Assembly: GCA_018136815.1 (NCBI GenBank)
Contig: CM030933.1
Coordinates: forward strand, 7,070,676 to 7,134,675
Length of the DNA stretch: 64,000 bases
DNA from: Isochrysis galbana
Taxonomy: Eukaryota; Haptophyta; Isochrysidales; Isochrysidaceae
Direction: 5' to 3'
The stretch's first letter is position 1. The number at the start of each line of letters is the position of its first letter. Of this stretch, positions 39,563 through 47,676 are shown one piece after another. The notes beneath the pieces were generated by a model that had not been told where the DNA came from, did no database searches, and saw only the letters and a list, made by a program, of their open reading frames with translations. The translations under genes and the position numbers were made by a program.

Positions 39563-39736
39563 TCACGATCCTCGTAAGAAAAAGAGGCCTCGAAACCTCG
39601 GACAAGCAGTGTTGTACATCATTCCAGTCACGACTAGCAGTCACAGGCTTAGTGTTCAGTCCAGTGTCCAGTTCAGTCTATGCCTATGACGAGTAGTCCT
39701 TGTCCACGGGCCAGCTATGACTAGGACTAGCCTGCT
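39563..39736 (+). pseudogene. LINE C-terminal fragment, right half
   Basis: Continues the frame broken at 34308: FTILVRKRGLETSDKQ, parallel to FTTLARGLEPPDK in LINE-1. It then runs into gtccagt-rich sequence in which LINE-2 has inserted. Confidence 0.7.
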
Positions 39737-40189
39737 AGTCCAGTCCAGCCTAAAAAAAAACACATCTGAAGATTCTGGGCTACACACCTACTAGACTAGG
39801 GTACTTCCCCATCCCTGTTGCCACCGCCCTTACTTAACTTCCCTTTCCTCCACCTCCTCCCCTTCCCCCCTTCATTCCTTTGTCTTCGGTATCTGGGGGT
39901 CGGCTCGGGTGCGCTACCACGAGCCTGGTTCAAAGCGCGGGTTCCGGGCAGGCCTGTTGTTGGTCAATTGTCATCGTGTGTCTGTTGGGTCACGGGCTTG
40001 CTCGTCCTTCTCGCCCTTGCTGGTCTCTACTGTGTCTCGGTGGGTTTATGTCCATTCGAGGTGTATCACGTCTCAGATTTGTTCTGGTTCGGGTCTCTCG
40101 GCAATTATATATGCCACCCCCATCGAGGTGGTCAAGGTTTGTAGCTCTAGACTTGGTTCTAGCTTTCCTCTTGGACCTAATGTTAACAA

Positions 40190-40713
40190 CAGTGATGGGA
40201 CATCAGGCTGATATGAGGTCCTGATGTCATGATATCAGGTCCTTTAGACCTGACAAAGGGGTATCAGGTGGGGGCAAAAACAAAGCTGACAAGGCCAATA
40301 ACAAAACCATGAAAAAAAAACTTTTGGCGCGAGGACGCGAGGACGAGGTGGCGCGGGAAGCCTCTCCAACACCCCCCTCTTCCCGCTAATGTCTGTACTT
40401 TTACATATACGTAATTTTGCCCATTTTATTCACTGCACATGAGGCGTTCCTTCGTCTCTCTCTCTCTCTCTCTGGCGATGGCCAGTGACGACATGGCGCT
40501 GGCTCTTGCCCCAGCATGTGCTGCCTTGGGAGCTAGAGATGGTTGTGGAGGAGCCAGAGGACGAAAATGACTGTTAGCTCTGTTTCTGTTCCCGTTAGTA
40601 TTGTAACTATAGTTACTAACTTTATAATACCTGATATTAGGCTAATATCAGGTTTGATATCAGGTGTTAGGTTGTCAAAACCTGACGACCTGATCCCTGA
40701 CGTCCCATCACTG
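40190..40713. mobile_element. hAT-type MITE inserted in LINE-2
   Basis: Ends CAGTGATGGGACATCAGG ... CCTGACGTCCCATCACTG form a terminal inverted repeat. The flanks are gttaacaa (40182-40189) and gtgaacaa (40714-40721), an 8-bp duplication with one mismatch, as hAT transposases make. The interior is non-coding, with many TGATATCAGG-like motifs near both ends and a TC run near 40460. LINE-2 coding sequence (VYPLF, then TLGPRGKLEPSLE) continues across it. Confidence 0.85.
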
Positions 40714-41765
40714 GTGAACAATGGGTATACATCGTTCACGTCGATCCTTTTCTTCGGCTGTCTGCCCATGCCTGCTTGGGCGGTCCTAGCCGAGTCTGTC
40801 GTACTTGCAAATAGTAGTGCCTTGCTTAGTGTCGTGTACCTGTCTATCGTTCTTATCAACACTGATTCCTCCGAGAATTCGATGCCGTCGTAGTGTATCC
40901 TGTAGAAGTCTGTTAAGATATATCTCCATGCTAGAGTGTAGAGTATGGTGAGCGATCTCGGTGTTTTCCCCCCGGGGTGCATGAAAAGGTTATCTACGAT
41001 TACCTCTGTAGGCTCCTCCGAGCCGCGCTGCTCGCTGGTTTCCCGCTTCGTCGCCGAGGTCCCTACCTCCGTTGGGACCGCCCGTGCGCCCGTGTCGACA
41101 ACATCGTCACGGCGTGGTCTACTATGGCGCTCCATGATGCCAAAAATTTGTCTTTCGGGATATATTCTCCCTGGAAGTGAATGTAAGTGTCATTGTTTCT
41201 AAGATATTGTTCGCACTCCTCGCTACTCGCTACGGTAGGGCACTGTTGCGCCGAAGTCTGTAAACACGTTATGTATGGTGTTGCAATCTAGCTTGTTCCA
41301 TAGCTTCGCCCACGAGGGGTTCATTTTGGGTCCCGGGTGTGTCGGGCTGCCCCATATGGGTTGCGAAAGTACGCCTTCTCTACTCGTCCCTAGGGATGTT
41401 AGCTTGAGTGTGCGAATATTATTCAGCGCTCGCTTCGTCCAGAACTCCGGGAGTTTGCTTGGGCCCGTTATCCCATCGGTTAGCTTGCTCGTGTGTATCG
41501 TCGAGAGCACTGTTGCTCTCCCTATGTTTGTGCGGCAGAACCATGTGTCGAGCACTTGCTTCCATTGCGCCTGGCGGGCGTCCAGGTAGTTTAGGATCCA
41601 TTTGGATTGTAGCGCTTTGACGTGGTTGTCCCAGTCCAAGAGGCCCAGCCCCAGTTGGGGGTCTTTTTCCGAAGCTCCTTTTAGCGGGATGTCGGGGTGT
41701 TTTATCCATTGTAGTCTTCGCCCGGTACGCGCGTTTGTCCACAATATTCTGTCTACTGATCTCTT
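40714..41765 (-). pseudogene. LINE-2 C-terminal coding region
   Basis: The minus strand reads RILWTNARTGRRLQWIKHPD, then QLGLGLLDWDNHVKALQSKW, WFCRTNIGRATVLSTIHTSK and SREGVLSQPIWGSPTHPGPK. After a frameshift near 41225 come NNDTYIHFQGEYIPKDKF and WRYILTDFYRIHYDGIEFSE. This is the post-RT region of an L1-like protein. Confidence 0.75.
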
Positions 41766-42521
41766 CAACTAAGTTTATACTTGGTTGACCCATGGGGGGG
41801 CACGAGCCCCCCCCTCTCTCCACTCCTCCCCTGCCATGGGGGAGGAACCACCCATCCTCCTGGCACGCCTGATGGCTTGCCAGGAGGCCACTGCCCTACT
41901 GACCCACTCCCTTCCCCACAGGCTCGCCCCATTCGCCCATCCTGGCCCCTCGTGACCAGCCCATTGCTCCAACCCCCCCTCCCCCCCTGGTCGACAGGCA
42001 GGCAGGTGCAGATTGGGGGCCCCAGAGGCTCAGGAGCGCCAGCGAGGGAGAGGCAGGGGAGGCCAGGGCCCAGTCCCAGCCTCCTCTGCCCCCAGAGCTG
42101 GCCTCCAGGAGCCTCCAGGGGTCGCCAGGGGCAGCTGCAGGCCTGCCGCAGGCGCGCCATCGCGCGTGCCGCAGGAGAGGGGAGAGAGAGCGCGGAGAAG
42201 GGGGTGGGCGGAGCGAGAGCTCCGCTCACCGAAAAATAGGTAAGTCCCGCACCTGTTTACAGGATAAGTCGGGGCTGAGACCGCCGCCCACTCGGAGACA
42301 CAGGAGGAAGGGGGGGAATGATCACCGGGGGGGGGCGCGGGCCACCGGACCATATCTAAGCCCTTCACCCCTATCCCCCTAGTAGTGCACGGGGGGAGTC
42401 GCCTTATGGCGGGGGGAGAAGGGCCGGGGAAGTGGGGGTGTAGAAAGTTTCCTACGTGAGTAGAAAGTAGAGGGTCCACGGCCGCGTGTGCGGTGAGACT
42501 ATTAAAAGGTTTATTTATTTA
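41766..42521 (+). mobile_element. SINE (complete reference copy), 756 bp, with 16-bp target duplication
   Basis: Flanked by TGTCTACTGATCTCTT at 41750-41765 and 42522-42537. It begins CAACTAAGTTTATACTTGGT and ends gtgcggtgagactattaaaa, ggtttatttattta. Taking it out with one duplication restores the LINE-2 frame (TIKRSVD-RILWTNA), which proves both ends. It has no protein-coding content and no tRNA-type promoter; head and tail resemble those of the LINEs, so mobilisation by them is likely. Confidence 0.92.
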
Positions 42522-43138
42522 TGTCTACTGATCTCTTGATCGTCGCGTGGAACGACCTCGGGGCTGCCAGCGTCTGCAGCCAGTATCTCGGGATAGAGTA
42601 TATGAGGAAGTTGGCTACCTTTGTTTTACCATGTATAGATAGGTTGCTTGTGATCGGCTCGTATATGCTGGTTTTTCGTTCTATTTTGTCACCTAGTTTA
42701 CGCCAGAATCCTTTCATGGCCTGGGACCCTCCTAACGGGACCCCTAATATGGTCGCATACTCGCTTCTTTTCTTCTTTTTAGCCACTTGTATCTTTGAAA
42801 TCTAGCGGGCGGTCGCTTTCTCTTCAGGGATCCCATTCTTAGTCCTTCGAATTTTTGGTCGTTAGGCTTGCCACATGAGGCCGCCGCGTATGTGTGGTAT
42901 GGCTGGTGTGGCTGTGTGTTGTGTTGGAGGTGTGCTGCATGCTGGCTGCTGCCAGCATGGCAGCCTTGTTCGTGGCGTTCGCGGTGGTTCGCGGGCGTGG
43001 CAGGCTGGCTCCTGTGCCCACCTGGCTGGGAGGGTCGTCCTGACGCGGTCGCTTCGGCGACAGCGGCGTGTCACTCAAGCCTTCGTCCATCTCGGCGAGG
43101 GCAGCGGCAGCGAGGGAGGGCGGCGGCGCGCGCTCCAT
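42522..43138 (-). pseudogene. LINE-2 ORF1 start fused to late RT region
   Basis: ATG 43138 opens MERAPPPSLAAAALAEMDEG and SPKRPRQDDPPSQVGTGA, then stops at 42839. The next segment (42540-42786) reads YATILGVPLGGSQAMKGFWR, KVANFLIYSIPRYWLQTLAA, PRSFHATIKRSVD. A deletion of several kb separates the two parts. Confidence 0.75.
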
Positions 43139-43229
43139 GACCCTATCAGTTTACTGATAGTTGAAGTCCAGTCCAGCCTACATCCTATGACTACCCGTCC
43201 TAGTCCGGTGCATAGCTAAGACTAGGAAT

Positions 43230-43589
43230 GGCGGCGCGGCCGTCACCAGGGTACGGAGAGGCTTCTGCCATGAGGCATGCCCAATGAATGGAGGTTCTGT
43301 GTGCTCTGCCTGCTGTGTTCCTGGTGAGGCCTGCAGTCTACAGCCACCCATGGGGGGGGGGGGACATCATGGCTGCTGGAGGGGGTGTGGCCGAGGCCAC
43401 GGGCGGTGTGGTGCGACGGTGATCGCGCTCACATGCTCGGCCTCTGCTGGAGGACGCGGTCGCGCTTCGCGCCAGCGACTACTCAACGGGTACTGGGGGG
43501 GCGCCCTCGGGGGGGGGGGGGGGGGGCGAAGGAGAGGGGAGTCGCGGCAGCGCGCTCCATCGCAAGCAAGTATAAACTTAGTTGCGCGC
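43230..43589 (-). mobile_element. LINE 5' fragment with hairpin head, minus strand
   Basis: Stem-loop at 43564-43583 (one mismatch), ATG 43560 giving MERAAATPLSFAPPPPPPEG, homologous to the copy at 10468 including the later GHASW and LP blocks. A TAG interrupts the frame after about 27 codons, and the G/C runs (43507-43526) may be misread. Right next to it, at 43590-43615, the plus strand has gcgagaatgttaagactttt, a LINE 3' end, so two element ends meet here. Confidence 0.6.
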
Positions 43590-43879
43590 GTGGCGAGAAT
43601 GTTAAGACTTTTCTTGATCTTTTGAGCTTAAGTTACACGCCCACCCACTTCACAAAATGGTTGCAACAAGAGGTTGGGAGGGCGGTGGGGGTCCATATTA
43701 CTCCATCTTGCAAGATGGGGTCCCCAAACTCCATCAGGGGCAGGGAAGGGTCCGTGGCTGGCTGACAGCATTTGCCGATGAGGAAGATCCCCAGCATCTG
43801 TTGGTGTGAGTTCTGGGCAGGGTCGCATACGGCAGCATGTTACTTCGGCGCTCACAGCTGATCGCGTGTTGAACAAGGA

Positions 43880-44310
43880 GATGGCGGGAGGAGAATGGCA
43901 GCGAGTGCCGCCCCTCAACCTGGTCTCACCTTGCTCATCGCTTTCATCCTTATGACTGTTGACTGAAGAGTTCAGAGCCCAAATGGCATTTGCATATAGC
44001 ATCAGCCACTCCGCGCCTATTCCCAAGCACAACATGGAAGAGATGTTGATTGAGTCTCTCACGCCCTCGAATCGATGTTGCACTGTTGAGAAGTGTCTTT
44101 TCGGCGGGAGGAGAATGGCAGCGAGTGCCGCCCCTCAACCTAGTCTCACCTTGCGCATCGCTTTCATCCTTATGACAGTTGACGGAAGAGTTCAGAGCCC
44201 AAATGGCATTTGCATATAGCATCAGCCACTCCGCGGCTATTCCCAAGAAGTTCGTTGAGTCTCTCACGCCCTCGAATCGATGTTGCACCGTTGAGAAGTG
44301 TCTCTTCACG
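43880..44310. repeat. Tandem duplication, period about 225 bp
   Basis: The segment ggcgggaggagaatggcagc ... cagccactccgcg and the following tgagtctctcacgccctcga ... gagaagtgtc occur twice, at about 43876-44100 and 44101-44310. A 16-bp stretch (acatggaagagatgtt) is present only in the first. No gene was recognised in 43616-43875. Confidence 0.85.
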
Positions 44311-44539
44311 AGACGAGAAGCCAGCCAATGAAACCAACGACGGCTGTGGCAACTCCTGCGCCACCAGTGATGGCCACGATTCCCGCGATCTCGTCGCCTC
44401 GATCTTCCTGATCTTGTCTGTCCTCAACTTCAAGGTACGTAGGATCATTCGCCGCCGCAACGCGTCCATAAAAGCGCGGCGTCTTTCGTACGTAATCACG
44501 CCACTTATTACGCATATCGAGATCGCCAGCCCTATGCAA
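44306..44539 (-). CDS. Small hypothetical protein with a C-terminal membrane segment
   Basis: 77 codons on the minus strand. A charged N-terminal part (MRNKWRDYVRKTPRFYG, DRQDQEDRGDEIAG) is followed by one hydrophobic segment, IVAITGGAGVATAVVGFIGW, then LLVS and the stop. This is the layout of a tail-anchored protein. It lies 100 bases downstream of the DUF1295-type gene on the same strand, so it could also be 3' UTR sequence. No family was recognised. Confidence 0.3.
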   Translation of the reverse strand: MHRAGDLDMRNKWRDYVRKTPRFYGRVAAANDPTYLEVEDRQDQEDRGDEIAGIVAITGGAGVATAVVGFIGWLLVS

Positions 44540-44639
44540 TGATGCAATGAGCGCGTTAGTAATGCCAAAAATCCGTTCACGTCGTCGTAGGGCAATACTC
44601 TTCTATTGGGCAAAGACTGGCACAGGTGCTGTAATAGAC

Positions 44640-45575
44640 TTACTCAAAGAAGGCAAGTTGCTTACGCTCAAGTTGTGTTGTAGCCTCGAGAATGATTTTG
44701 ATGAACGCGCCTGGAGCAATGACTGCTAGGAAAGCCGCAGAAAGGTTCTTCGCGCCGGCCACTCCAGCCATGAGTACTCCTATATGGAATACCATCCCAC
44801 CGAGGTAATTCGGGTGGCGCGAGACGGACCACAAGCCACGATCGCACAATTCATTGGGGCCATAGAGTCGCTTGAACGTGAATTTCTGAAAATCGGCAAC
44901 GCTTTGCAGAAACAGCCCTCCCAAAGCCACGAGGGCACCAAACACAACACCAATTGCGCGCTGAGGTGCCGCATTTACGGCCGAGCTGAGTGGAAAGCTG
45001 AATCCGCTCAATAGCACACCAAACAACAACACCGAGGAGAGGCGTGGAGACAACCTGCTCATGATGCGTGGTACATCGCTATCGGCTCGGGCCAAGACCG
45101 CTGCTTTCTTGCGAGGAGGATCCAGCACTTTCGCCACGTATTCCGCGTTGGCGTCGCGAAACGCTTGAAATATGCACGTCTTGGCACCATACAATAGATA
45201 AGCCAGAATAGTCAGAGCAGCACCAGGTGATGGCCAAGATGCTTGCGCGATGGCCACAAGAAGAGCGTGGCAGACCAAGCTTGCCCCAAAGCCATATGTG
45301 ACGGCAAGATGGGTATCGCTCATCCATGGGAGAGCGCATAAGAGCGAAGTCGTGACTGAGCCGAGAAGCAGCAGCCCCCGAGGCGAGCCATGCAGCAGTG
45401 CCACACTGAGCCCAGCGCCCACACTGGTCTGCATGGCGAGCTTGGAGAGCTGTGGGGAAGGCATCGGTGCCGCCTGTGCGAGCGCACATGGCGCAACGTG
45501 CCGCCTCGCCAGGGACGGCTGCAGCGCTGGGCTGCGCGCAGCGAGGGCGAGGAGGCCGACAGTGAGGGCCAGCAT
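44640..45575 (-). CDS. DUF1295 / steroid 5-alpha-reductase-like membrane protein
   Basis: 311 residues from ATG 45575. About seven hydrophobic segments, then the family signature LWSVSRHPNYLGGMVFHIGV followed by a last pair of helices and ATTQLERKQLAFF. The RHPNY box is shared with DUF1295 proteins, isoprenylcysteine methyltransferases and sterol reductases and contacts a cofactor; in DUF1295 it is thought to serve NADPH-dependent reduction. The N-terminus (MLALTVGLLALAARSPALQP, then SLARRHVAPC) looks like a signal peptide followed by a Ser/Arg-rich transit segment, as in plastid-directed proteins of algae with complex plastids, but this is only inferred. The usual second motif is weak. Substrate unknown. 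Confidence 0.75.
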   Translation of the reverse strand: MLALTVGLLALAARSPALQPSLARRHVAPCALAQAAPMPSPQLSKLAMQTSVGAGLSVALLHGSPRGLLLLGSVTTSLLCALPWMSDTHLAVTYGFGASLVCHALLVAIAQASWPSPGAALTILAYLLYGAKTCIFQAFRDANAEYVAKVLDPPRKKAAVLARADSDVPRIMSRLSPRLSSVLLFGVLLSGFSFPLSSAVNAAPQRAIGVVFGALVALGGLFLQSVADFQKFTFKRLYGPNELCDRGLWSVSRHPNYLGGMVFHIGVLMAGVAGAKNLSAAFLAVIAPGAFIKIILEATTQLERKQLAFFE

Positions 45576-46133
45576 CACGGGCGGTGCGGGCAGATTCCCC
45601 AACCCCTTGCCATTCGCAGCACAATATTTGAAGCCTAAAACGAGAAAGAAACCAGCGAAGAATAACCTTGCGTGGGACGGACGCGGTCTGATGAATCCTT
45701 ACGAAATTAATTAGTAGTACCACAAATAATCATCATTCTTCCGTCTTTCCTCACTTTGTGAGGGCTAGCTTATTTCTGGCCGCACCTGTGGTGGGAGTGG
45801 CGAAGTGGCTGTGGTTGTGTGTGGGGCTGATGGTGAACAGGAGAAAGTAGAACATATTCAGTGGCGGGGGCATTAAAAAACCTTTGAAGTTGCCAACTAC
45901 TAACGGCTGCTATCGAACTACCCGCCCCCAGCCCCCATCCTCGGGACACTGTTGACAACGCCTTCATCCCACGCACTCTACCCTTTCTCCTCCACCCCCT
46001 GTCGTTATTCTTTCTTCGGCTTTGGTTTCCAAGGGCCAAGGGCTAAGGGTCCGGCCCATATGTGCCATGTGCACTAATTTGGGCCACTCACTAGGGGGGT
46101 GCGGAGGGGCACCATCGATAATGGTAATGGGCA
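45576..46133. other. Gene-free stretch
   Basis: Upstream region of the DUF1295-type gene, with an AT-rich part at 45700-45760 and C-rich DNA after that. No coding pattern or repeat family was recognised. Confidence 0.4.
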
Positions 46134-46147
46134 AACGAGGGCCCAAA

Positions 46148-46943
46148 TAAACTTCATAATATTCTTACCGCACTCGCGGCGAATGGAACCACTACCACTA
46201 CCTACACGTAGTATACTTTCTACACCCCCACTTCCCCGGCCTTCCCCCGCCGCCATCAGGCGGCTCCCCCCGTGCACTACTAGGGGGATAGGGGTGAAGT
46301 GCTTAGATATGGTCCGGTGGCCCGCGCCCCCCGCCCCGGCGATCCATTCCCCCCTTCCTCCTATGCCTACCGGGCTGGTGGCGGCGTCAGACCCGACTTA
46401 TCCTATAAACTGTAAACAGCAGGTGCGTGCGAGACTTACCTATTTTTCGGTGAGCGGGGTTCTCGCTCCGCCCACCCCCTTCTCCGCGCGCTCTCTCCCC
46501 TCTGCTGCAGGCACGCGCGATGGCGCGCCTGCGACTGGCCTGCAGCTGCCCAGGGCCCTGGAGGCTCCTGGAGGCCAACTCAGGACGCAGAGGAGGCTGG
46601 GGCTGGGCCATGGCTTCCCTTGCCTCTCCATCGCTGGCGCTCCTGGGCCTTAGGGGCCCCCACTCTGCACCTGTCTGCCTGTCGATCAGGGGGGGGAGGG
46701 GGGGTTGGAGCGATGGGTTGTCCACGACAGGCCAAGACGCGCGAGGCAGGCGAGCCTGCCAGGGACAGGGAGAGAGGAGAGAGTGAGAGAGTGGGCCAGC
46801 GGGGCAGTCTGCTCCTCGCAAGCCATCAGGCATGCCAGGAGCATGGGTGGTTCCTCCCCCATCCCCCATGGCAGGGGAGGAGTGGAGAGAGGGGAGGGCT
46901 CGTTCGTGCCCCCCAATGGGCGAACTAAGTATAAACTTAGTTG
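46148..46943 (-). mobile_element. SINE-C, complete minus-strand copy with target duplication
   Basis: 796 bp. Sense (minus) 5' end at 46942: AACTAAGTTTATACTTAGTT, then CGCCCATTGGGGGGC. The 3' end reads cgagtgcggtaagaatatta, tgaagttta. Flanks aacgagggcccaaa (46134-46147) and aacgagggcctaaa (46944-46957) form a 14-bp duplication with one mismatch. The interior matches the reference SINE throughout. Confidence 0.85.
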
Positions 46944-46957
46944 AACGAGGGCCTAAA

Positions 46958-47676
46958 CAAGCTCTCTTTAAAATACAGCTGAAGATTCTGTCTGGGCTAC
47001 ATACCTACTAATTCAATATTCAAGGTTTCCCCTTCTCGATGAATAAATAACGTCCCCCCCCCTGCTCGCGAGAGCTCTGGGCTGTGCATGGCCACCACCT
47101 CCAGGCCATTCTTCGGCCGATCGCGCGCGACCGGACGTCGCGGGCAAGCTCCGCGTTTCTAATATTGATGCGCCCTACATTCACCACCCTGGTTCCTTCC
47201 TGTGAGTGAGCGCCCGCCTCAATCTCCCAAAATAGACCGCCACGCGCGGGGGAAGGGAGGGGGGTCACTCACCGACGCCATTGCCATTCGTGGTTCGTGG
47301 GGCGGGAGGGGGTTGTTCGGAGGGGGAGGCGGCTGGCGGGGCAGGTAGGGGGGACCCTGCGGAATCCTTGGACACCCAGGGGAGGTGGGAAATAGTTGTT
47401 AAAAAGTGAGTGACCGGGCTACGGGTAGGTCTTCTATGTACATTGTGCATTGGCGACTAACTGGGTTTTCACCCAATGAACTTATGGGGAGTTTCAATGG
47501 GAGGCCGGGGGCCTGCGAGGGGGGAGCTCGAAATAGGTGCTTAGAATCGTGCCTTGTGTTATAGTGAGACCATGATGGGCGGGTTGTCGTGTTAGTGCAA
47601 GGCTAGCGGCTAGCGGTAGTAGCAGTATAACGCTCGTTATTACTATATTGCTCCCTTCACGGACAAAAACAAAAAA
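46958..47676. other. Gene-free stretch with a LINE 3' end remnant
   Basis: 46975-47010 (agctgaagattctgtctggg, ctacatacctacta) matches the 3' end of LINE-2 at 39765-39797 in the same orientation. The rest, up to the NEK stop codon, shows no gene. Confidence 0.4.

Larger units (their letters stand above)
39753..43164 (-). mobile_element. LINE-2: internally deleted LINE with 16-bp target duplication
   Basis: Flanked by AGTCCAGTCCAGCCTA at 39737-39752 and 43165-43180. In sense (minus) the 5' end is TCAACTATCAGTAAACTGAT and so on (stem CTATCAG / CTGATAG, loop TAAA, 43143-43160), then ATG 43138. The 3' end is ctacacacc ... cagaatcttcagatgtg, followed by an oligo-T run of about nine, then the duplication. 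It is 3.4 kb with two later insertions nested in it (a MITE and a SINE), about 2.1 kb without them. It keeps the ORF1 start and the C-terminal third of the LINE protein; endonuclease and RT core are gone. Confidence 0.9.
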
